From contig PBDC01000084.1 of NCBI GenBank assembly GCA_002717185.1, forward strand, positions 1 to 14,280: 14,280 nucleotides of DNA. Direction: 5' to 3'. Position numbers and translations under genes: made by a program. Of the stretch, positions 7,834 to 14,280 are shown in pieces. This DNA is from Rhodospirillaceae bacterium. GTDB lineage: Bacteria; Pseudomonadota; Alphaproteobacteria; UBA8366; GCA-2717185. Numbering within the stretch: position 1 is the first letter of the stretch; every line of letters begins with the position of its first letter. The notes below the pieces were generated by a model. It was not told where the DNA came from. It ran no database searches and worked only from the letters and a program-made list of their open reading frames with translations.

Positions 7834-9071
7834 TCGACGCCAAGCCGCGGAGGATCGCTGTCGTTGGGGGCGGGATAACGGGTATTAGCGCGGCGCTTTT
7901 CCTGCAAAGTGACGGACACGCCATTACTCTATTTGAGCCAGATGCGTTTGGAACCGGGACTTCGATGGGCAATGCCGGGGTGATCAGCCTGGCTAGCTGC
8001 ATACCGACGGCGATGCCAGGTATCCCGGCGCGGCTGCCGAAGATGCTGCTTGATCCCTACGGCCCACTTTCGATCCGCTGGGGATATCTGCCGAAACTTA
8101 CGCCGTGGCTTATCGCCTTCTTACGCAACTGTACCAAGGGCCGCGCTCGACGCAATGCGCTGGCAAAGTCGGCCTTGCTCGACCGAGCGAATGCGGCCTA
8201 CGACACGCTGATAGCGATGGCCGATGCTGAGGAACTGGTCAACCGACGCGGCATAATGAAGGTATACGAAACAGATGCCGATTTTGAGGCTGCACGTTTC
8301 GAATTAGAACTGCTGCAGCTGACTGGCCGCCGCTACGACGTAGTGTCTGGCGATGATATCCGACAACTTGAGCCAGGGCTTGCACCAATCTTTTCTAGGG
8401 GTTTGTTTTTCGACGATAATTCCGGCATCGTTAATCCTGCCCGTTTGGTCGTAAGGTTCGCCGAAACCTTTGTCGCCAAGGGTGGAACCGTTGTGTCCGA
8501 GAACGTTACGAATTTCCAAAGCCACGGTCCCTATATGGTCACGACCGATAATGGGTCCTATGAGGTGGATGCCATCGTTCTGGCCGCTGGATCATGGACG
8601 GCGCGCTTGGCAGCGAAGCTGGGTGTGCGTTTGATGCTCGATGCGGAACGCGGTTACCACGTTATGCTACCGCATCCCGAAACACCGCTGAACCGGCCCA
8701 TCGCATTGACAAAACATTCTGTCTTTCTATCACCGATGGAGCACGGTATGAGATTGACGACTGGCGTCGAGTTAGGTGGAAACGAGGCTCCGCCAGACTA
8801 TACCCGCGCGCGTCGCATGATCGGCCGGGTGGCGCCATCCGTTAAGGGCTTTCGTGCGGAAGAGCAGAGCGCATGGCTTGGCTTCCGCCCATCAACGCCG
8901 AGCGGCGTACCCTATATTGGTACTGTGCCGGGTCAGCCAGATGTCTACATCACCGCTGGTGGTGGACATGTTGGCATGACTATGGGGCCGATCAGCGGTC
9001 GTATCATCTCCGACCTTATAGCCGGCCGCGATCCGGACATCGACCTGACACCATACCGAGTGGATCGCTAG
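7830..9071 (+). CDS. FAD-dependent oxidoreductase, D-amino-acid dehydrogenase (DadA)-like
   Basis: A 413-residue DAO-family flavoprotein. The N-terminal dinucleotide-binding motif is VVGGGITG (Gly13, Gly15, Gly18) with the ribose-binding acid Glu36 after the second strand. GTSMGNAGVIS matches the region after the first fold in DadA-type enzymes. The C-terminal segment GFRPSTPSGVPYIG plus GGGHVGMTMGPISG completes the FAD site. Such enzymes deaminate D-amino acids to 2-oxo acids, passing electrons to the respiratory chain, but relatives also act on hydroxyproline or other secondary amines, so the substrate stays open. Its ATG overlaps the pepF stop codon by the ATGA arrangement, so the two genes are very likely co-translated. 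An N-acyl-D-amino-acid deacylase nearby at 10265 makes a D-amino acid substrate plausible; that link is inference. Confidence 0.88.
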   Translation: MIDAKPRRIAVVGGGITGISAALFLQSDGHAITLFEPDAFGTGTSMGNAGVISLASCIPTAMPGIPARLPKMLLDPYGPLSIRWGYLPKLTPWLIAFLRNCTKGRARRNALAKSALLDRANAAYDTLIAMADAEELVNRRGIMKVYETDADFEAARFELELLQLTGRRYDVVSGDDIRQLEPGLAPIFSRGLFFDDNSGIVNPARLVVRFAETFVAKGGTVVSENVTNFQSHGPYMVTTDNGSYEVDAIVLAAGSWTARLAAKLGVRLMLDAERGYHVMLPHPETPLNRPIALTKHSVFLSPMEHGMRLTTGVELGGNEAPPDYTRARRMIGRVAPSVKGFRAEEQSAWLGFRPSTPSGVPYIGTVPGQPDVYITAGGGHVGMTMGPISGRIISDLIAGRDPDIDLTPYRVDR

Positions 9072-9140
9072 GCGATACTTGCCGGCTTCTCTAATGACTC
9101 CGTAAGCTGATCCGGTATTGAGAAAAGTTGGAGGGTTCCC

Positions 9141-10241
9141 ATGTCCGAGATGCCGGTAATTTCCGCTGATAGCCACATTCAGGAACCGCCTGAACTCTAC
9201 AGCGAATGGCTCGACGTCAAATACCGTGACCGAGCGCCTAGGCGGCAGATCCGAGACGGTAAGACCTATGTAATCGTCGACGGCAAAAAACCACGCCGCG
9301 TAGATCTGGCTGATGAACGGGCCACAGACGACGACCAGAATAGGGAATTCCGCAGCGACCCGACGGGAGGCCGCGATGTGGGCCGTCGTCTGAGCGATAT
9401 GGCGAGCGATGGCGTGGTCGGCGAGGTCCTTTATCCCAACAGCTCACTTTCTCTCTATCTGTCGCCGGACCCCGGATATCAATACGCGGTCGCTCGCGCC
9501 TACAATGATTGGCTGATCCAGAATTTCGATGCCCATCGGGATCGTTTCGCGCCGGTCGGCATCATCCCGGTAATTGATATCCCGACTGCCGTAGCGGAAG
9601 TGGAACGGGTGGCGAAGTTGGGTTATCGAGCTATCAAGGTCCCGCTCACCGTCGAGAAACGCCCCTATAATCTGCCGGAATATGAAGCGCTCTGGGCGGC
9701 CATTGAGGAAACTGGGCTGGTCCTTAGCCTGCACGCTTTCGCCGATGCGGAGGATTACTATCCGGAAGATTGGGGTGAGGAGGAAGGGATCGGTGGTGCA
9801 CTCATCTTCATGGCTATGAGCATGGCGCGCGGCCAGTATCCTGTCGCTGAGCTTATCGCATCGGGTGCCCTGCAACGTCACCCTGACATGAAGTTCGTTG
9901 TCGTCGAATGTGGAGCCGGGTGGTTGGCGTGGCTGCTGCATGTGCTGGATGAACAAGCCGACAAGAAACACATGTGGATTCGACCGCGCCTTGAGATGAA
10001 ACCCAGCGAGTTCTTTCGCCGACAGGGTGGGATTACTTTTAGCGACGACCCAGTCGCGTTACGGTGTTTGGATTTCGTCGGTGCCGAGACGTTGCTGTGG
10101 GGCAGTGATTATCCTCATGACGAGGGTACTTTTCCAAATAGTCAGGCGGTCATTGACCGGACATTCGCTGAAATTGCGGAAGCGGACAAACGCAAAATTG
10201 TCTACGACAACGCTCGCCGCATATACGGGATCGGCCTATGA
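9141..10241 (+). CDS. Amidohydrolase-2 family protein (metal-dependent hydrolase or decarboxylase)
   Basis: A 366-residue TIM-barrel protein of the amidohydrolase-2 (ACMSD/gamma-resorcylate decarboxylase-like) group. Likely metal ligands are Asp10 and His12 in ADSH, His198 in LSLHAFAD and Asp323 in WGSDYPH. The first motif is D-x-H, as in several members of this group, rather than the H-x-H of classic amidohydrolases. Relatives hydrolyse amides, lactones or cyclic compounds, or remove carboxylate from aromatic acids; sequence alone does not decide which. GGAGG six bases before the ATG supports the start. It follows the FAD oxidoreductase after 69 bp on the same strand with no terminator seen, so it probably belongs to the same operon as pepF. 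It ends 23 bp from the end of the convergent deacylase gene. Confidence 0.88.
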   Translation: MSEMPVISADSHIQEPPELYSEWLDVKYRDRAPRRQIRDGKTYVIVDGKKPRRVDLADERATDDDQNREFRSDPTGGRDVGRRLSDMASDGVVGEVLYPNSSLSLYLSPDPGYQYAVARAYNDWLIQNFDAHRDRFAPVGIIPVIDIPTAVAEVERVAKLGYRAIKVPLTVEKRPYNLPEYEALWAAIEETGLVLSLHAFADAEDYYPEDWGEEEGIGGALIFMAMSMARGQYPVAELIASGALQRHPDMKFVVVECGAGWLAWLLHVLDEQADKKHMWIRPRLEMKPSEFFRRQGGITFSDDPVALRCLDFVGAETLLWGSDYPHDEGTFPNSQAVIDRTFAEIAEADKRKIVYDNARRIYGIGL

Positions 10242-10264
10242 CCGCCGCCGTTTAGACGAGTGGA

Positions 10265-11944
10265 TTAGCGGCCTTGCACCAATCGGCCGGGTAGGGCGTC
10301 GCCGGCCTTAATCATGTCTGCACCATCCTCTCGGATCACCGTGCCGTTTACGATGACGGCATGGATGCCGATGGCTTGTGACACCAACCGGTCCTGGCCA
10401 GCCGGCTGGTCGTATACACGGGTGAGGCCAGTGGCACCTACCGTTTTTGGATCGAAGGCGACGATATCTGCCGGCAGTCCCTCTACAAGGCGGCCTCGGT
10501 TATGGAAACCCATTACATCTGCCGGACGTTGTGTCAGCATGTGCACGGCCTTTTCGATAGGCACGATGCCTTCTTCGCGACACCAATGACCTAGGAAATG
10601 GGTTGAATAGCAAGCGTCGCAAAGCTGTGAGGCATGCGCGCCGGCATCTGAAAGCGCCACAACCGTGTTCTCGTCGGTCAGTAACTCTCTGACCTCATCT
10701 TGATCGTAATTGATGAATGGAAAACGAAAGCGGGCGGCAAAATTGTTTTCGATTGACAAGTCGAGTGCCAGATCTGTGGCATCGATGCCACGCTCTGTCG
10801 CGACATCGGTCAACGGCCGTTCATTCTCTGATGGGTCCGATGGCAGGGTCGAAATCACGGCGCGCGCGGTCCAGTTCGCCAACAGGTTCTTCTGGTTCGC
10901 CGCCGTAAGCGCCTTGAAGTTTTGCCGGAAGGAAGGATCGCTATAGGCGCCCTTTTTGGCGTTTTTATCGAGCCCCATCAGGTCCTTAAAAATTGGAAAC
11001 AACTCAAAGGGAAAAGGTTCGCCGAAGTCGAAGTCGAAATTGATGGGCCGGCAGGCGACCTGCGGCACGATGTCGAGCCCGTCGGCTCGCTGTTCGGCCG
11101 TTTTCACAAGGTGTTTGCGATGCGATCCCGGCCCCGTCATGCCAGACAGCAAAGCGGTCCATGTCACAGGAACCTCATGGCGCTTCGCCAGATCGGACAG
11201 CTCGTCGTGGAACAGTTTCTTGCCGATGGTGCATTGCATGATGCCGCGTCCAGACGATGCCATCGCGCTGATCAGCGCATCGGTTTCTGCAAAGCTTGCA
11301 AGACGGCTGGGCACTGGCCGCCCATCGAAGGCATTGTGTGTCGCTGCCATTGAGGTGGAAAACCCGACAGCACCAGCGTCCATGCCGGCCCGCACGATCT
11401 TTGCCATTTTGTCAATTTCATCTGCTGTGGCCTCTCGCTCCATTGCGTCGTCGCCCATGACGTAGAGACGGACCGGTGTATGGCCAATGAAAGAGGCCAG
11501 ATTTATAGCCATGCCGCTCGATTTGATCGCTCCGAGATATTCTGGGTAGCTCTCAAAAGGCCAGTCGAGGCCAAGCCCTGCTTCCAGAGCCTCGTAGCTC
11601 ATGCCCTCGACTTTTTCCAGCGTGCGCATGATGCCTTGCCGGTCGGCCGGTCGCATAGGTGCGACGCCGAAGCCGCAGTTGCCCATAACAGCGGTTGTGA
11701 CGCCATGCCAGGGTGAAATCGATAGCATTTTGTCCCACATGACTTGCGCATCGTAATGGGTATGGATATCAACGAAGCCGGGACTGACGATCAATCCGCC
11801 GACATCTATGGTGCGGGAGGCGGTCCCGTCTGCCCTGCCAAGAGCGGCAATTTTGCCGCCTTTGATCCCTACGTCACCGCGATATCCTTCTCGGCCGCTG
11901 CCATCGATGATCGTTCCACCCTTAATTTTCAGGTCGTAATCCAT
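10265..11944 (-). CDS. N-acyl-D-amino-acid deacylase (D-aminoacylase family)
   Basis: A 559-residue amidohydrolase-superfamily protein of the D-aminoacylase type. Metal-site residues His61 and His63 lie in VDIHTHYDAQ, Cys90 in MGNCGFG corresponds to the characteristic metal-ligand cysteine of D-aminoacylases, and the catalytic aspartate is Asp433 in LSDAGAHA. An N-terminal beta-sandwich segment (GGTIIDGSG, then VSPGFVD) and a C-terminal return of that domain (FDPKTVGATG, then VIVNG) frame the barrel. The family frees a carboxylic acid and a D-amino acid from N-acyl-D-amino acids; related dihydroorotase-like and D-glutamate-specific forms exist, so acyl and amino-acid preference are unknown. 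A GGGGGC stretch before the ATG at 11944 serves as ribosome binding site. It is divergent from the 485-residue amidohydrolase across 136 bp. Together with the DadA-like enzyme it could form a deacylate-then-oxidise route for D-amino acids. Confidence 0.92.
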   Translation of the reverse strand: MDYDLKIKGGTIIDGSGREGYRGDVGIKGGKIAALGRADGTASRTIDVGGLIVSPGFVDIHTHYDAQVMWDKMLSISPWHGVTTAVMGNCGFGVAPMRPADRQGIMRTLEKVEGMSYEALEAGLGLDWPFESYPEYLGAIKSSGMAINLASFIGHTPVRLYVMGDDAMEREATADEIDKMAKIVRAGMDAGAVGFSTSMAATHNAFDGRPVPSRLASFAETDALISAMASSGRGIMQCTIGKKLFHDELSDLAKRHEVPVTWTALLSGMTGPGSHRKHLVKTAEQRADGLDIVPQVACRPINFDFDFGEPFPFELFPIFKDLMGLDKNAKKGAYSDPSFRQNFKALTAANQKNLLANWTARAVISTLPSDPSENERPLTDVATERGIDATDLALDLSIENNFAARFRFPFINYDQDEVRELLTDENTVVALSDAGAHASQLCDACYSTHFLGHWCREEGIVPIEKAVHMLTQRPADVMGFHNRGRLVEGLPADIVAFDPKTVGATGLTRVYDQPAGQDRLVSQAIGIHAVIVNGTVIREDGADMIKAGDALPGRLVQGR

Positions 11945-12080
11945 GTTCAGCCCCCGATCGTAAAGTCACAGTTTGAATTGTAGGGAATAGGAGCCTGTCA
12001 TTGAACCCCGTCTAGAACCAAATGGCGGGCCGCGACATGATGGGTTTGGCACCCACCACTTCTACCGGAGATCCGTATAG
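11945..12080. promoter_or_regulatory. Divergent intergenic region with inverted repeat TGGGT-N5-ACCCA
   Basis: The 136-bp gap between the deacylase and the 485-residue amidohydrolase carries a perfect inverted repeat TGGGT-TTGGC-ACCCA (12041-12055), about 25 bases before the rightward ATG. It has the same 5-5-5 layout as the inverted repeat between the two dioxygenases, but a different sequence. GGAG (about 12067-12070) lies 10 bases before the ATG at 12081. A binding site for a dimeric regulator is possible but not shown. Confidence 0.33.
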
Positions 12081-13538
12081 ATGAACCACAGTGAAATGAA
12101 CGCGAAATCTTTGCGCACTAACCTGAACCATCCGGTCATTGACTCGGACGGACACTGGATTGAATACGGACCACATATGATAAAGGCGTTAAAACGCCAT
12201 GGCGGCGACGCTGCTGTTGAGGGGTTCATGCAATTTGGTAATCGGATTGGCGAAGCCCTCACGATGGGGCTCGAACAACGCCAAGTGTCGCGCCTGGCTC
12301 AGGAAGCCTGGTGGCCGCTACCGACCCGTAATACTCGCGACCGCGCGACCGCCATGCTGCCAAACCTGCTGCGTGAGCGCTTGGACGAGTTTGGTATCGA
12401 TTTCGGGGTAATTTATCCCACTGCCGGTCTTGGCCTTCCACAGGTGCCTGATGCAACACAACGTCGTGCAGCTTGCGGTGCCTATAACAGCTATATTGCA
12501 GAATATTTTGGCGACCATGCGGATAGGATGACGCCTGCAGCGGTGATTCCGATGTACGATCCGGAAGAGGCTATCGCCGAGCTAGAGCATGTCAAGGCAC
12601 TGGGCCTCAAGGCGATCATGATGGGCAGTCTTATCAAGCGACCGATACCGGCGCTAACCGCTCGCGACCCGGAACTGGCGGATGAGTTCCCCTGGCTCGA
12701 TGTAATTGGGCTTGATAGCCCTTACGATTATGACCCGGTCTGGCAGCGTTGCCTGGATCTTGGTTTTTCACCGACTTTTCATTCGAATGGCCGAGGCCGC
12801 GCCTTCGGGTTGCGCAATTCGATCTCTAACTTCGTATATAACCATATCGGGCATTTCGCTGCAGCGTCGGAAGCTGTTTGCAAGGCGCTGATTTTGGGCG
12901 GCGTAACCCATCGTTTTCCAAAACTTCAATTCGGTTTTTTGGAAGGTGGTGTCGGGTGGGCCTGTCAACTCTATGCAGATTTGTTGGGACATTGGGAGAA
13001 GCGTAATCTCGGTGCGCTAGCCGATATAGATCCTAATAATTTGGATCAGGATGGATTGCTCGCTTACGCGCGCGATTATGCTAGTGAAGATTTCCTTGCG
13101 GTAATGGAAGCTCGTGCGGCACGCAAATCTGTCGTAGCAAACGCTGTATCGCCGGTAGACGGGTTTGACGATTTCGCCGCATGCGGTTTCGATACGGAAG
13201 AGAAGCTAGTTGGACAATTTGTAGACCAGTTCTATTTCGGCTGTGAGGCTGACGATCCGATTAATGCATGGGCCTTTTCTCGTGATCACCTGCCGCATGG
13301 CGTTCAGTTGAATACGCTTTTTGGCTCTGACATTGGACATTTCGACGTGCGTGATATGTCAGGTGTACTGACCGAAGCGCATGAGCTGGTCGATGAAGAA
13401 CTTATCGATGTTGACAATTTTCGCGATTTTGTGTTTGAGAACGCTGTTCGGTTCTTGAGCCGCAACAATCGCGACTTCTTTGCCGGTACTGCGGTTGAAA
13501 AAGCCGTTGCTGATTATTGGGATAAAGCTGCTTTATAG
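12081..13538 (+). CDS. Long-form amidohydrolase-2 family protein (485 residues)
   Basis: A second amidohydrolase-2 family enzyme, about 120 residues longer than its neighbour at 9141. Likely metal-site residues are Asp23 and His25 in DSDGHW, His234 in PTFHSNG and Asp417 in FGSDIGH. The barrel core runs from about residue 18 to 430, with an extra N-terminal helical stretch and a longer C-terminal part (VEKAVADYW at the end). Long members of this family occur in environmental proteobacteria, often in clusters for degrading organic acids; their substrates are mostly unknown. The start at 12081 has GGAG ten bases before it; an ATG at 12096 is an alternative with a poorer site. It is divergent from the deacylase and its stop is 11 bp from the end of the convergent folE. 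Hydrolysis or decarboxylation are both possible. Confidence 0.88.
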   Translation: MNHSEMNAKSLRTNLNHPVIDSDGHWIEYGPHMIKALKRHGGDAAVEGFMQFGNRIGEALTMGLEQRQVSRLAQEAWWPLPTRNTRDRATAMLPNLLRERLDEFGIDFGVIYPTAGLGLPQVPDATQRRAACGAYNSYIAEYFGDHADRMTPAAVIPMYDPEEAIAELEHVKALGLKAIMMGSLIKRPIPALTARDPELADEFPWLDVIGLDSPYDYDPVWQRCLDLGFSPTFHSNGRGRAFGLRNSISNFVYNHIGHFAAASEAVCKALILGGVTHRFPKLQFGFLEGGVGWACQLYADLLGHWEKRNLGALADIDPNNLDQDGLLAYARDYASEDFLAVMEARAARKSVVANAVSPVDGFDDFAACGFDTEEKLVGQFVDQFYFGCEADDPINAWAFSRDHLPHGVQLNTLFGSDIGHFDVRDMSGVLTEAHELVDEELIDVDNFRDFVFENAVRFLSRNNRDFFAGTAVEKAVADYWDKAAL

Positions 13539-13549
13539 ACGGCGGCTGT

Positions 13550-14215
13550 CTATTTAGCAGGTATTGCGTTAAGGAACTCACTGCGCGTTGCCGGGTCTTC
13601 GCGAAACGCGCCAAGCATGCAACTGGTCACCATTGCCACGCCAGGTTTGTTGACACCGCGCGTTGTCATGCATTGATGTTGGGCTTCGATAACGACGCCG
13701 ACCCCTATAGGTTGGAGTACATCGTTTATGCTATTGGCGATTTGCATTGTAAAACGTTCTTGAATTTGCAGACGCTTCGCAAAGGCTTCGACGATCCGAG
13801 CCAGCTTGCTAATGCCGACGACCCGGTTTTTGGGGATATAAGCGACATGGGCAACTCCAATGATCGGCACCATATGGTGTTCGCAGTGGCTCTGGAAATC
13901 GATGTCGCGCAGCAGAACCATTTCGTCGTACCCATCGGTTTCCTCGAAGGTACGAGATAACATGTCGATGGGGTCTGCATCGTATCCAGCGAAGAACTCC
14001 TCGTAGGCACGAACTACCCGGTCCGGCGTGCCAATGAGGCCTTCGCGATTTGGGTCATCGCCTGCCCAACGTAGTAATACTTGAACAGCGGCTTCCGCCT
14101 GGTCACGGGAAGGTTTACCAGTGCCCGTTTTTAAGTTTTGAGTTTCGATATTCTGTCGCAGAGTGAAAGATTCGGGGTCCCGGCGCAGAGTATCGGGTGA
14201 TGTATAACTATTCAT
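13550..14215 (-). CDS. folE: GTP cyclohydrolase I (type IA)
   Basis: A 221-residue protein that matches FolE throughout its C-terminal catalytic domain. The zinc ligands are Cys111 and His114 in SHCEHHMVP and Cys182 in HQCMTTRG, equal to the Cys110, His113 and Cys181 of the E. coli enzyme within one residue. [13 protein letters not shown] and QERFTMQIA are further family signatures. The enzyme turns GTP into 7,8-dihydroneopterin triphosphate, the first step of tetrahydrofolate synthesis and, in many bacteria, of queuosine-type deazapurines, in the cytoplasm as a decamer. AAGGA stands before the ATG at 14215. The first 45 residues or so are less conserved, as usual. It is a housekeeping gene and probably not part of the catabolic set beside it; the two end tail to tail with only 11 bp between. 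The 65 bases upstream show no clear promoter. Confidence 0.96.
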   Translation of the reverse strand: MNSYTSPDTLRRDPESFTLRQNIETQNLKTGTGKPSRDQAEAAVQVLLRWAGDDPNREGLIGTPDRVVRAYEEFFAGYDADPIDMLSRTFEETDGYDEMVLLRDIDFQSHCEHHMVPIIGVAHVAYIPKNRVVGISKLARIVEAFAKRLQIQERFTMQIANSINDVLQPIGVGVVIEAQHQCMTTRGVNKPGVAMVTSCMLGAFREDPATRSEFLNAIPAK

Positions 14216-14280
14216 GAGAGCGGTCCTTATTATTTGGTAAAATCAACCCGAAGCAACTTTTCCGCCGCCAGTGCATACTA

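Noticed and set aside
10956..11465. A 169-codon plus-strand frame within the deacylase
   Set aside because: It is antisense to the deacylase, which carries all its active-site residues; no domain is seen in the shadow product.
14216..14280. TTGCTT and AATAAT-like boxes upstream of folE on the minus strand
   Set aside because: The -10-like box abuts the ribosome binding site, so a transcript starting there would lack it.
1..14280. Search for CRISPR arrays, insertion sequences, tRNAs, toxin-antitoxin or defence genes
   Set aside because: No regularly spaced repeats, transposase motifs, tRNA-like cloverleaf or defence-domain signatures were seen; all sizeable genes are metabolic enzymes.

Overview
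The window looks like chromosomal DNA of a moderately GC-rich proteobacterium, most probably an alphaproteobacterium. This is judged by eye from the style of the M3-family oligoendopeptidase, the AlkK/DmdB-type acyl-CoA ligase, the long-form amidohydrolase and the GTP cyclohydrolase. No rRNA, tRNA, CRISPR array, insertion sequence or phage gene was seen, and no transporter or transcription regulator is encoded here. Ten protein genes fill the window, one of them cut by the left edge. The longest gap without a gene is about 230 bases.

Left part (1-4096): two homologous 2-oxoglutarate/Fe(II) dioxygenases of the TauD/TfdA family point away from each other across a gap of about 96 bp. That gap carries a direct repeat and an inverted repeat. 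Next come an acyl-CoA ligase of the AlkK/DmdB type and a small VOC (glyoxalase-fold) protein, both on the plus strand.

Middle part (4211-10241): a second acyl-CoA synthetase, of the long-chain FAA1/FadD15-like type, lies on the minus strand. It is divergent from a plus-strand run made of oligoendopeptidase F, a DadA-like FAD oxidoreductase whose start overlaps the pepF stop (ATGA), and a 366-residue amidohydrolase-2 family protein.

Right part (10265-14215): an N-acyl-D-amino-acid deacylase on the minus strand meets the preceding amidohydrolase tail to tail. It is divergent from a second, longer (485-residue) amidohydrolase-2 protein. That protein in turn converges on folE (GTP cyclohydrolase I), a housekeeping gene at the right edge.

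How the genes may work together (inference): the set would suit scavenging of acylated or D-amino-acid-containing peptides, amides or related compounds. The peptidase would cut peptides, the deacylase would free an acyl chain from an N-acyl-D-amino acid, the FAD enzyme would oxidise the D-amino acid, and the two ligases would activate carboxylic acids as CoA thioesters. The dioxygenases and amidohydrolase-2 enzymes would handle side groups or ring acids. No single substrate can be named from sequence alone. The families are well known; what is unusual is their grouping.
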